A stretch of DNA of 36,392 nucleotides from a virus. Under the pieces are notes generated by a model. The model had not been told where the DNA came from, made no database searches, and was given only the letters and a program-made list of their open reading frames with translations. Where the stretch lies: IMG/VR virus record IMGVR_UViG_3300044648_000104, positions 1-36,392 of that record; one strand, 5' to 3'. The translations under genes were made by a program, and so were the position numbers. This document shows, in pieces, positions 24,555-30,924 of this stretch; within the stretch, counting starts at the first letter, position 1, and each line of letters begins with the position of its first letter.

Positions 24555-26741
24555 ATGGCAACGTTTTATTTAGATCCTGAAGGTGGAAACGACGCGAACG
24601 ATGGGACCAGCTTTGCCCAACGCTGGAAGACTTTCAACTCCGGTGCGACAGCGGCTCGTGTGGCCCCTGGCGATGTTATTCGTATCAAGGCGAGTCCTGA
24701 GCCCACCAGCTTAGGGATCACTGCGACCTGGACGAATAAGAGTCGTACGGTGACTCTCGCCTCGGCGCTCAATGCGTTAATCACCGACTGCCAAACAGCA
24801 TGGACAGCGTCAGCCGACGTGACCGCGACCGCCGATACAACCATCTACAGAGCTTTCCCAGGTGATGAAGGAGCGGCCCCTAAGTCGGCTAAGCTCGCGA
24901 TTGCCTCAGGCTTCACGACCGGTCTCGTGGCGTACTTCGCGCTTGGAGGCGCACAGGACTACAGCGCGTACCAAGGCATCACATTCTGGGTGTATGTGTC
25001 TGCTGCGCTCGCAGCCAGCACACTCTCGATTAAGCTCTGCTCGGACGCAGCCGGGGCAACTCCTGTTGACACGTTCGCGATCCCAGCTATTGCCTCAACA
25101 GAAGGTGTGGGCTCGTGGTTTCCTGTCTACGTCGATAAAGGCTCTGCTCTCGGTGCCTCGATCCAATCTATCGCACTCTACGCCGACTTGGATCCAGGGG
25201 CTATCGATGTGTACCTCGATAACATTGCGACGACCAAAGCGGCTGGCGACGACTGCCTAAACTACAACACCATGATCGGGAAGAACGTGGATGGGGAAAC
25301 GTGGTGGCAGATCTTGAAGATCAACGGGACGACGCTCACATTGGATAATGCCCCAGGTCTTCCGACGTTTTCTATGACGACAGGACAACGTGGGTACACC
25401 GGCACGACTGAGACGGTCTCGACATGGATTCGGAAAACATTCCGTACGGTGTCTCCACAATTTAGTTTCCAGGCTGTGGCAACGATTCAAGAAGCTGGCA
25501 CGGCGGGAAACCACACAAGTTATCTCGGTGGGTGGAATCCTACCGATATGAGCACGCAGACCGGAGAGACCTGGTTTGATGGTGGAAACGGTTGGGGTAC
25601 GGGGCTGGTAGGCAGCGGTTACACCACCTTAGATAAACTATGCTTCACTCGGTACGCTATTGGCTTCCAGTGTGGGGGCTCGTTCTACAACTCCCTCGGG
25701 ACATTGAAGGTATCGAACTGTTGCAACATAGGAATTGATTTAGCTGGGTGTTCCAACGTCACAGCCACGTTGCTGTATGCGGTGGCCTGTGAAAACTACG
25801 GCATCAATTTCTACACCTCACAATCAAACATCGCAGCGATTAAGTCGTACAGCCACGGCAATACGACTATCGGGTACGGAGTCTGGGTTGCCAATGCTTC
25901 ACTTAATGTCAAGATCGGTACCATCGATTCCCACAATAACGCTAAAGATGGATGGAGTGGCACTGGTGTTGAGTTCAGACGCTTCCGTTTGACCTCTGTT
26001 ACCTGTAGAGACAACGGTCGATACGGGTTTACACGCGATCATGGAAGCAGTTCTGATTTTGTGATTGACACGCTGACATGCACCGACAACGGTGAGTACG
26101 GGGCTTTCCTTTCGAGTGGAGAGACACTGATTAAGTCTTACACTTCGAGTGGGAATGTGACAGGAAGTATTCTCGGTGGGACTCCTGGCAGCTTAGCCCA
26201 CGTCCACACGATTCTTAAAAGCTCAATGGCCGAAGCCACGAAGTTTCAAGCGAATGCTGCGAATAACGGTCTTCTGCAAGGTGGGGTGCGCTTCCGAAAC
26301 TACAACAGCACGGCGAACGATCATCGATTCTATATGGCGGGATCAACCGCACGAATCGATGCAGAGACGACTGTGCGCCACACGGCTAGTGGGCTCGCGT
26401 GGAAGATGCAGCCACTCACGAGTGATTGGATCAGTAGTGATTACCCGTTGGTTCTTCCCTTAGCTAAGCTCGCGGTCAGGGCCAACGCGCTCGTCACCGT
26501 GAGTGTGTGGATGAGGCGCACGAACACCGGCATCACCGGCAAGCTCTTTACTGCCGGGGGAGTCCTCAATGGTGTCGCTTCTGATGTGAGTAACTCGATC
26601 ACGGTTGCGGCAGACACTTGGGAGAAGGTTACGATCTCTTTCACGCCGACCGAGGCGGGAGTTGTAGAGATCCAAGCACATGCGTATGGAGGGACCACGT
26701 ATACCTTGTACGTCGATGACGTAGAGTGGTCGCAAGCATAA
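24555..26741 (+). CDS. Tailspike-like protein, right-handed beta-helix, copy 2
   Basis: AAAGGAG at 24544-24550 precedes the ATG at 24555. The 728-residue product matches copy 1 at both ends: DPEGGNDANDGTSFAQRWKT, ATAARVAPGDVIRIKASP, AYQGITFWVYVSAALAASTL and KGSALGASIQSIALYADLDP at the front; ETTVRHTASGLAWKM, WMRRTNTGITGKL and TYTLYVDDVEWS at the back. The central beta-helix (LKVSNCCNIGIDLAGCSNVT; NVKIGTIDSHNNAKDGWSGT) is clearly different. Copy 2 has about 20 extra residues near 140-230. It should attach to the virion in the same way as copy 1 but may see another receptor. No catalytic residues are evident. Confidence 0.82.
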   Translation: MATFYLDPEGGNDANDGTSFAQRWKTFNSGATAARVAPGDVIRIKASPEPTSLGITATWTNKSRTVTLASALNALITDCQTAWTASADVTATADTTIYRAFPGDEGAAPKSAKLAIASGFTTGLVAYFALGGAQDYSAYQGITFWVYVSAALAASTLSIKLCSDAAGATPVDTFAIPAIASTEGVGSWFPVYVDKGSALGASIQSIALYADLDPGAIDVYLDNIATTKAAGDDCLNYNTMIGKNVDGETWWQILKINGTTLTLDNAPGLPTFSMTTGQRGYTGTTETVSTWIRKTFRTVSPQFSFQAVATIQEAGTAGNHTSYLGGWNPTDMSTQTGETWFDGGNGWGTGLVGSGYTTLDKLCFTRYAIGFQCGGSFYNSLGTLKVSNCCNIGIDLAGCSNVTATLLYAVACENYGINFYTSQSNIAAIKSYSHGNTTIGYGVWVANASLNVKIGTIDSHNNAKDGWSGTGVEFRRFRLTSVTCRDNGRYGFTRDHGSSSDFVIDTLTCTDNGEYGAFLSSGETLIKSYTSSGNVTGSILGGTPGSLAHVHTILKSSMAEATKFQANAANNGLLQGGVRFRNYNSTANDHRFYMAGSTARIDAETTVRHTASGLAWKMQPLTSDWISSDYPLVLPLAKLAVRANALVTVSVWMRRTNTGITGKLFTAGGVLNGVASDVSNSITVAADTWEKVTISFTPTEAGVVEIQAHAYGGTTYTLYVDDVEWSQA

Positions 26742-27199
26742 TGGCACTTCCGGTAGACCTCAACACATTAGACTACGATCACCTTGGCATGCCGTTTTGC
26801 CAGGGTCCGTCGAATGCTGCCGACATTCTCACCACGATGGATGTGGATGATATGGGGGCACCGTTCGTTGCAAACGATACCTCCCAGGCGTCCGTCCTTG
26901 GCTCGTACAGCCTCGACCGACTCGCTGATGGGTTCCCCTATGCAGACACCGCAAGCGTGGACACAGGGACGCTAGACTACCTCGGAGACGGCTTTCCGTT
27001 CGTCACCAACGTCTCGGGAACGGGAGATATTATCTTCGTGGCCGGGACTCCGGTCATTACGATCTCAGCCCCCTCCGTCAAAAACATTGGTTTAGAAAGG
27101 ACTTTCCCGCTCAAGAGGGCAGAGGAGATTGACTCAAATAGCCCACTGGCGCACGTTTTCCCCTACGTGGCTGTGCAAGATACCTCCTTGATTCCATAA
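26741..27199 (+). CDS. Small repeat protein, LDxDxLGxPF type
   Basis: The ATG at 26741 overlaps the tailspike TAA; an in-frame GTG 15 bases earlier is less likely. The 152-residue product contains four copies of a short unit spaced about 20-24 residues apart: LDYDHLGMPF (10-19), MDVDDMGAPF (33-42), YSLDRLADGFPY (56-67) and LDYLGDGFPF (78-87). A related unit is at the end of the gene at 19976. The remainder is a short beta-like tail. Repeats of this kind suggest binding of several copies of a partner, perhaps the spikes, but this is inference. It ends the tail-tip gene series. Confidence 0.72.
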   Translation: MALPVDLNTLDYDHLGMPFCQGPSNAADILTTMDVDDMGAPFVANDTSQASVLGSYSLDRLADGFPYADTASVDTGTLDYLGDGFPFVTNVSGTGDIIFVAGTPVITISAPSVKNIGLERTFPLKRAEEIDSNSPLAHVFPYVAVQDTSLIP

Positions 27200-27216
27200 G
27201 GGTTTATACGTATACT
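27188..27216 (+). promoter_or_regulatory. Sigma70-type promoter candidate
   Basis: TTGATT (27188-27193), a 17-base spacer, and TATACT (27211-27216), close to the consensus pair TTGACA and TATAAT. The predicted start point near 27223 lies about 50 bases before the ATG of the XhlA-like gene. The surroundings are A+T-rich, including the palindrome TATACGTATA at 27206-27215. Confidence 0.6.
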
Positions 27217-27234
27217 TATAACTGTACGGGGCTG

Positions 27235-27263
27235 CGTGTCTCGTATACCTATGACTAGACACG
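27235..27263 (+). promoter_or_regulatory. Inverted repeat in the leader of the XhlA-like gene
   Basis: CGTGTCT (27235-27241) pairs perfectly with AGACACG (27257-27263) across a 15-base loop. It lies just after the predicted start point and just before the ribosome site (GAGGCACGAG, 27263-27272). It could be a protein-binding operator or an mRNA hairpin that delays translation. Confidence 0.45.
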
Positions 27264-27273
27264 AGGCACGAGA

Positions 27274-27615
27274 ATGGATCTATCTAACATGACACCTGAA
27301 AGCCTGATCCTCTCAGTATCCAAAGACGTAGAAGCTCTCACCAAAACCGTACACGATTCCGCGATGCTGTTTCGCGAGAATCAAGCCATGCTCAATCAAG
27401 TGCTTCGCGATATGCAAGAGCACAAGTCTCTCGACGCGAAGATTCATGCCGACTTCACCACGATGCAGACACACGTCTTCGGTACACCGCAAGACGCCGG
27501 TCTCGTCACCAAGGTCCACGATCTCAACGGGAAAGTTGGAAGTATGTGGAAGCTCTTGTGGGCCATCATTACCGCCGCAGTCACAGGTGGTGGAGCACTT
27601 GCCTACTTCAAGTAA
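27274..27615 (+). CDS. Coiled-coil protein with C-terminal membrane anchor (XhlA/holin-like)
   Basis: GAGG at 27263-27266 and the ATG at 27274 follow a probable promoter, so this gene may be expressed apart from the tail genes. The 113-residue product has a long helical N-terminal part with heptad spacing (SVSKDVEALTKTVHDSAMLF; NQAMLNQVLRDMQEHKSLDA) and one hydrophobic segment near the end (residues about 91-111, MWKLLWAIITAAVTGGGALA). That layout, coiled coil then one membrane helix, is that of XhlA-type lysis proteins, though no sequence match can be shown. It may be a holin, antiholin or membrane-associated lysis factor. The alternative is a tail-associated membrane contact protein. Confidence 0.65.
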   Translation: MDLSNMTPESLILSVSKDVEALTKTVHDSAMLFRENQAMLNQVLRDMQEHKSLDAKIHADFTTMQTHVFGTPQDAGLVTKVHDLNGKVGSMWKLLWAIITAAVTGGGALAYFK

Positions 27616-27781
27616 ATGCCGCTTCGGTTGTGACACTCCGCTTCCTGGTCTCACGTTAATTTATTATCCCCAAGGTTGTTGGTGCTGGCCTGAGAAGTAC
27701 CAATGGCTCTGCCCTCAACACGTCGAGAAAGGTCTTCAGAACAACGAAGGCTGGACCGTCCTAGGTTTCCTCCACAAATAA
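27587..27781 (+). CDS. Small Cys-rich protein, probable zinc binder
   Basis: The frame overlaps the preceding gene by about 29 bases and is read from GTG 27587 (or GTG 27590, TTG 27599); no ATG is available and no good ribosome site is seen, so the start is uncertain. The predicted 64 residues hold Cys11, Cys15, Cys31, Cys33, Cys42 and His45 (CRFGC; CWCWPEKYQWLCPQH), a pattern typical of a small zinc-binding fold. Codon choice and aromatic content look protein-like, and the stop lies 5 bases before the terminator stem. No named family is recognised. Confidence 0.5.
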   Translation: MVEHLPTSSKCRFGCDTPLPGLTLIYYPQGCWCWPEKYQWLCPQHVEKGLQNNEGWTVLGFLHK

Positions 27782-27812
27782 AAAAGGCTGTGCCTTTCGA
27801 CACAGCCTTCTT
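27781..27812. terminator. Bidirectional terminator between the two converging arms
   Basis: A perfect 7-bp stem (GGCTGTG at 27786-27792, CACAGCC at 27801-27807) with an 8-base loop, flanked by a run of A on the left and TTCTTCATT on the right. On the minus strand the hairpin is followed by TTTTTTATTT, a strong terminator for the left-pointing operon; on the plus strand the T tract is weaker. Confidence 0.85.
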
Positions 27813-27864
27813 CATTACTTAATAATGATCCCAATGTTACACAGGGCTTTTTTCCACCAGGCCC

Positions 27865-28272
27865 CTACGGAACAACGTTTGGGATTTGTAGGTTCTTCGG
27901 GGCTTGGGGAGGGACCAGGTTAACTGATTTCACTCCTCTCGTGCTGCGTGTTGACTCGTTGTTGGACGTATCCACAGCGGTCAACTCGTAACAAAGCTGC
28001 CCATCGAACACCGGGACCGTGGTGTCCACGTACGTCATGGACGGACCAGTTCCCTTCAACACTGACACCGCAGTTCCGTTAATCATTAACGGCTGCAACG
28101 GACCAATCGGACAAGTCCCACCGCTGGCATTGCCACGGTAGATATTGTACTTGGCAAGATCCGTCTCAGTGTTTTGATCCCACGTCAACGTCGCTTCAGC
28201 CGCATGGCTGAACTGGTATGACAGGAGCATCGCACTGAGAGCTAACGCACCGACCAACAACCAACGCTTCAT
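27865..28272 (-). CDS. Secreted fibronectin type III domain protein
   Basis: A strong ribosome site (AGGAGG, 28278-28283 on the minus strand) selects the ATG at 28272; the longer frame upstream lacks one. The 135-residue product has a signal peptide (KRW, then a hydrophobic core LLVGALALSAMLL, cleavage likely after SHA at residue 24) and one fibronectin III domain: ATLTWDQNTETDLAKYNIYR at the start and QLCYELTAVDTSNNES at the end. Cys54 and Cys94 could form a disulfide. The C-terminus is Pro-rich. Phage early genes rarely encode exported proteins. Possible roles are change of the host surface or envelope, such as superinfection exclusion, or a moron taken from a host. It is the last gene of the left-pointing arm. 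Confidence 0.78.
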   Translation of the reverse strand: MKRWLLVGALALSAMLLSYQFSHAAEATLTWDQNTETDLAKYNIYRGNASGGTCPIGPLQPLMINGTAVSVLKGTGPSMTYVDTTVPVFDGQLCYELTAVDTSNNESTRSTRGVKSVNLVPPQAPKNLQIPNVVP

Positions 28273-28293
28273 AGAGAACCTCCTAGTGAAAGT

Positions 28294-28310
28294 GGGGCAC
28301 ATATCGCCCC
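28294..28310 (-). promoter_or_regulatory. Hairpin in the leader of the FN3 gene
   Basis: GGGGC (28294-28298) and GCCCC (28306-28310) form a perfect 5-bp GC stem with a 7-base loop, 22 bases before the FN3 start codon and 10 bases before its ribosome site. It is not followed by a T run, so it is more likely an mRNA stability or processing element than a terminator. Confidence 0.35.
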
Positions 28311-28341
28311 TGTTGAAAAGCAAAACCGATGCCACCGAAAA

Positions 28342-28518
28342 TCACACTCTTATTGGCTTATCTAAAGCTATACCGTATGCTTTCGCCAACGTCCACTCCT
28401 CATTTGTGAACACATTTTTCTTCTTGCATTTTTTACAAATCGCTGTGGTTGCTGTGCCATAATGCACGGCCAGCCAATAGTGATTACAGGGAACCAGACT
28501 CAGGTGACTCAATGCCAC
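28342..28518 (-). CDS. Small zinc-finger-like protein (58 aa)
   Basis: This gene is too short for most gene callers. It starts with GTG at 28518 (TTG at 28512 is an alternative better spaced from GGAGG at about 28522-28526), inside the end of the P-loop gene, and stops at 28342. The product contains Cys11-x-His13 and Cys28-x2-Cys31 (PCNHYW; AICKKCKKKNVF), a likely zinc site, followed by a helical tail (TNEEWTLAKAYG). It fills an otherwise empty gap between the FN3 and P-loop genes and overlaps the latter by 35 bases. Function unknown; small zinc proteins in phage early regions often bind nucleic acid or host proteins. Confidence 0.6.
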   Translation of the reverse strand: MALSHLSLVPCNHYWLAVHYGTATTAICKKCKKKNVFTNEEWTLAKAYGIALDKPIRV

Positions 28519-29089
28519 TGACCTCCGCGACCGAATCGCAGAGGCGTTTCACCCAGTCCTTCCTGCGCTGATCGACCATGTTAAGGACGTACACATGACC
28601 GGCCATCCGGTCGAAGGCGTGCTTACACAGCAGCCCGTAGATCGCGCTGTCTATCAGGGATTGATAGCCAGGTGCCGCGACCCGCATCCCGTCCGCTTCA
28701 GTTTTGAACAGGCCGGTCGGACAGTAGAACACGAGATCGAAGGACCAAAGATCCTCGACCGATCTGTCTTCCCAATCCTTCCGCTGCTCCTCAGTCACGA
28801 TGTTCCCACACCGCCGCATGCCGTAGACGTAATTGTCGAACAGCAGCCGGTCGGTCACATAGTGTTTGTGCTGACTCCGCTTCTCTTGCAGGAGTTGGAA
28901 GATCAACCACTGCAACGCGAGAAGCTGTTGCTCGCTCATGTTCTCTTGAGCGGCTTCGTTCTCGATGCCCATCTGCTTGAAGGCTTCGCGACCGACGCTG
29001 CCCACGTACGGTATCCCGTACTGTTCAGCCAGCCACATTGCCATCGTTGATTTGCCGGTCCCACCGGCTCCGGTGAATGCTACTTTCAT
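28484..29089 (-). CDS. P-loop ATPase / nucleotide kinase-like protein (AAA_28 type)
   Basis: The ATG at 29089 overlaps the stop of the regulator gene (ATGA). The 201-residue product has a Walker A motif at residues 7-15 (GAGGTGKST), and a segment TDRLLFDNYVYG typical of the NadR/AAA_28 kinase-like group, where the Asp and Arg lie near the nucleotide. A later FDLVFYCPTGLF resembles the strand and loop of deoxynucleoside kinase-like folds. It probably phosphorylates a small molecule, possibly a nucleoside or nucleotide, which would fit the nucleotide module here; the substrate cannot be inferred. It contains a Gln/Glu-rich helix (NMSEQQLLALQWLIFQLLQE). Confidence 0.8.
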   Translation of the reverse strand: MKVAFTGAGGTGKSTMAMWLAEQYGIPYVGSVGREAFKQMGIENEAAQENMSEQQLLALQWLIFQLLQEKRSQHKHYVTDRLLFDNYVYGMRRCGNIVTEEQRKDWEDRSVEDLWSFDLVFYCPTGLFKTEADGMRVAAPGYQSLIDSAIYGLLCKHAFDRMAGHVYVLNMVDQRRKDWVKRLCDSVAEVSGIESPESGSL

Positions 29090-29388
29090 AGTGGCGCACT
29101 CTCTAACGCTAAGGCACGCATCGAGAGGCTATGGATACGAGCGTTCAGTTCAGCTACCGCTCGCTTCCGTTCTTCCTCGCTGCTAATCAGGAAGTAGCCG
29201 CCACCTGATCCATCGGAAATTGATCCGATAGGTACCATATCGCTTTCGATCAGTTTCTTGACGATCAGTCGAACCGTCCGTCTACTGACCCCTAATTGTG
29301 TTGCGATATCCTTGTAGGTAATCGCGTTGTCAGCACCTTGATGGTTTTCAAGGATGCCGAGAATCTTATTTTCAACGACCATGCCCAT
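29086..29388 (-). CDS. Winged-helix DNA-binding regulator
   Basis: GGGGAG about 8 bases upstream favours the ATG at 29388 over the first in-frame ATG at 29403. The 100-residue product has a helix-turn-helix at residues about 22-50 (TYKDIATQLGVSRRTVRLIV) followed by a wing (MVPIGSISDGSGGGYFLIS) and a C-terminal helix (EEERKRAVAELNARIHSLSM). This is the layout of small winged-helix repressors. It is likely to control phage or host genes; the target is unknown. It overlaps its neighbours by 4 and 17 bases, so it is made with the early operon. Confidence 0.78.
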   Translation of the reverse strand: MGMVVENKILGILENHQGADNAITYKDIATQLGVSRRTVRLIVKKLIESDMVPIGSISDGSGGGYFLISSEEERKRAVAELNARIHSLSMRALALESAPL

Positions 29389-29599
29389 CGATCCACTCCC
29401 CATCGATCTCGATACTCAACCAGCCCTTTTGCATGATGTACTTCTTCCCATCCCGATCTTCGAAGAAGTGTGTTCCCCCGGGGCTGCAACGGAAGTGCCG
29501 CACATGCTCGAACGAAACCTCGACCATCCCCTGTTCAGTCGCGAACAGGTACGTCCGCTTCCTCTCAAAAACCTGGTACCAATCGTCCTTCTTTATCAT
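29372..29599 (-). CDS. Hypothetical small protein (75 aa)
   Basis: A good ribosome site (GAGGAGC) lies 4 bases before the ATG at 29599, inside the end of the upstream gene (35-base overlap). The product is charged and beta-rich: YQVFERKRTYLFATEQGMVE, then GTHFFEDRDGKKYIMQKGWL. It ends in WIDGHGR and overlaps the regulator gene by 17 bases. No motif or family is recognised. Confidence 0.65.
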   Translation of the reverse strand: MIKKDDWYQVFERKRTYLFATEQGMVEVSFEHVRHFRCSPGGTHFFEDRDGKKYIMQKGWLSIEIDGEWIDGHGR

Positions 29600-29888
29600 G
29601 CTGCTCCTCTGTGGTTATGGTCTTCTGGTCGTACAGGACCAGTTCAACCTTTTGTCTGACTACCTTCCAATGCACACCTAAGGCTTTTGCCACGACGTTC
29701 ATTTCCAAGATCACTTGTTCGATAGAGCGGTTGGGAGCCATGTGCTTCGTGGCGTAACAGTAGATGTTATCCTTGAGCACTGGGTCGCCGTAGATCCGAG
29801 AGTACTTCCAGGTCCAGGTCTCAATATCTTTCCGCATCCGTTCACGGCACTCGGCATCCTTCAGCGTTATATGACATTCGTAATACAC
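29565..29888 (-). CDS. Hypothetical protein (107 aa)
   Basis: An upstream in-frame ATG (29954) would overlap the neighbour by 88 bases, but GAGGAG followed by ATCCA and GTG at 29888 gives a much better start and cuts the overlap to 22 bases. The product is alpha/beta: YYECHITLKDAECRERMRKD, ETWTWKYSRIYG, CYATKHMAPNRSIEQVILEM and VHWKVVRQKVELVLYDQK. Features of an enzyme are not visible. The arrangement resembles small phage proteins found next to nucleotide metabolism genes, but no family is recognised. Confidence 0.68.
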   Translation of the reverse strand: MYYECHITLKDAECRERMRKDIETWTWKYSRIYGDPVLKDNIYCYATKHMAPNRSIEQVILEMNVVAKALGVHWKVVRQKVELVLYDQKTITTEEQHDKEGRLVPGF

Positions 29889-30082
29889 TGGATCTCCTCG
29901 GTACGGAATTTCAAAACATTGTTCGCCGTCTGTGTGAGAAACAGATAGTCCCACTCATCGATCACGAAGCACTCACCACGCACTGGGAAGTTTTTAATTG
30001 GGCCGTTCTCGATGAGTCTTCCGAGAAAGCTTGTACAGGAGATCATAAAGGTGGGCGTCCGTGATTCCTTTTTTCGCTTCAT
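29867..30082 (-). CDS. Hypothetical small basic protein (71 aa)
   Basis: GGGAGC precedes the ATG at 30082, which overlaps the stop of the upstream gene (ATGA). The product begins basic (KRKKESRTPTFMISC) and continues with a beta-like part (VRGECFVIDEWDYLFLTQTA). It overlaps the next gene by 22 bases. There is no known motif. Coupled starts and a good ribosome site support it as a real gene. Confidence 0.62.
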   Translation of the reverse strand: MKRKKESRTPTFMISCTSFLGRLIENGPIKNFPVRGECFVIDEWDYLFLTQTANNVLKFRTEEIQCITNVI

Positions 30083-30270
30083 TGCTGCTCCCTGTTATCG
30101 GCGCTCGCCCCATTGTCATTTTGAAGGCCATCGTTCGAGCAATCGTCCATCCAGTAACAAACGCCGCTGCCTGCAAGAATGACTTGATCTGAGGGTTCTC
30201 CCGCAGGATCAACTTCGAGAGAGGGCATAGCATTCTCTGGCCGTTCCGTTCCCATCGTCCTTCCATCCAA
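30079..30270 (-). CDS. Hypothetical acidic small protein
   Basis: The stop forms ATGA with the start of the next gene, supporting this frame. Start is uncertain: TTG 30270 or ATG 30255. The product is acidic and Asn/Asp-rich (CYWMDDCSNDGLQNDNGASA) with two Cys near the centre. A competing frame on the same strand (29994-30407) is longer but overlaps both neighbours heavily. I prefer this frame at moderate confidence. No family is recognised. Confidence 0.5.
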   Translation of the reverse strand: MDGRTMGTERPENAMPSLEVDPAGEPSDQVILAGSGVCYWMDDCSNDGLQNDNGASADNREQQ

Positions 30271-30303
30271 CTCACGCCGATCTCACCGGTCGGCACGACT
30301 CCG

Positions 30304-30468
30304 TCAGTTGGAAGCTCCTTTACGTTCATTTCTCTCACGAGTCCACCTGATCCTTTTGCCGCAGTTAATGCACTTGGCCCAATCGTAGGTCGTCTCTCCC
30401 GGCACATGCTCAGGGGCTAATGTTCCCTGGCACTTCGGGCACGGCTCTCGGTACAGTTCGATTCTCAT
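30304..30468 (-). CDS. Zinc ribbon protein (54 aa)
   Basis: The ATG at 30468 begins 1 base after the stop of the upstream gene (TGA-A-ATG). The product contains Cys10-x2-Cys13 and Cys33-x2-Cys36 (PCPKCQG; KCINCGKR), a clear zinc ribbon, followed by a basic tail (RIRWTRERNERKG). Such small ribbons are common in phage early regions and may bind nucleic acid or act on host RNA polymerase, but there is no direct evidence here. A longer frame from 30543 has a less convincing N-terminus. Confidence 0.7.
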   Translation of the reverse strand: MRIELYREPCPKCQGTLAPEHVPGETTYDWAKCINCGKRIRWTRERNERKGASN

Positions 30469-30469
30469 T

Positions 30470-30670
30470 TCAGTCAATGCCCCCGCGAGCATCGTTGTCC
30501 CATACCTGCCACAACTGAACCTTCCAGTCATTGGCCTCGACACCGGGGAGTGTCTTGACTAGCTGCTTCCATTCTTTTGCCTTCGCCGCCACCACAGCTT
30601 GCTCAAGAGCCGCTGCATTGACCGGCGCATCCACACACAGTGTCACGTAATACGTCGCCCTAAAACTCAT
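30470..30670 (-). CDS. Hypothetical protein (66 aa)
   Basis: TAGGAGCAACG precedes the ATG at 30670, a strong start. The product is strand-helix-strand: FRATYYVTLCVDAPV, then ALEQAVVAAKAKEWKQLVKT and DWKVQLWQVWDND. It looks like a small compact domain. The function is unknown; it is coupled to the zinc ribbon gene. Confidence 0.7.
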   Translation of the reverse strand: MSFRATYYVTLCVDAPVNAAALEQAVVAAKAKEWKQLVKTLPGVEANDWKVQLWQVWDNDARGGID

Positions 30671-30699
30671 CGTTGCTCCTAAGTAAAATTACTATACGC

Positions 30700-30924
30700 T
30701 CAAAACGACCAATACTCAAACCGTCTCAGCCACATGGAGTCGTTTTGCAGCAACCACTTCATGTTCGGGGCATCGTTCCCCTCTAACAGTTTCCAGAACC
30801 ACTCATAGCGTTTCTGGAAGTGCTCACGAAACAAATTCCTGTCGTTCTCAAGCTTCCTTATCTGGGATTCGAGGCTCTCGATTTTCTTCTTGAGGTCTCG
30901 AATCGTACGTCGTTCCCGGGTCAT
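30700..30924 (-). CDS. Coiled-coil protein (74 aa)
   Basis: The ATG at 30924 lies in the end of the upstream gene (77-base overlap); GGGAG is upstream but spaced about 9-10 bases. The first 45 residues are a coiled coil (LKKKIESLESQIRKLENDRN), the rest is aromatic (YEWFWKLLEGN; MWLRRFEYWSF). Both this and the upstream frame look protein-like, so the long overlap may be real. No family is recognised. Confidence 0.6.
   Translation of the reverse strand: MTRERRTIRDLKKKIESLESQIRKLENDRNLFREHFQKRYEWFWKLLEGNDAPNMKWLLQNDSMWLRRFEYWSF

Larger units (their letters stand above)
22380..26741 (+). repeat. Tandem gene duplication (tailspike pair)
   Basis: The two adjacent genes share their first about 260 codons and last about 150 codons, with identity visible also at DNA level, for example GGCGATGTTATTCGT near 22494 and near 24669. 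The middles, between about 23180-24030 and 25370-26220, have diverged or been exchanged. Confidence 0.8.

Noticed and set aside
27446-27781. Full 111-codon version of the Cys-rich micro-gene
   Set aside because: The first half is antisense-like filler overlapping the XhlA-like gene in another frame; only the last about 64 codons look coding, so the shorter gene is annotated.
28595-29050. 151-codon plus-strand frame opposite the P-loop gene
   Set aside because: The minus-strand gene has a Walker A motif and coupled start; the opposite frame has no motif or ribosome site.
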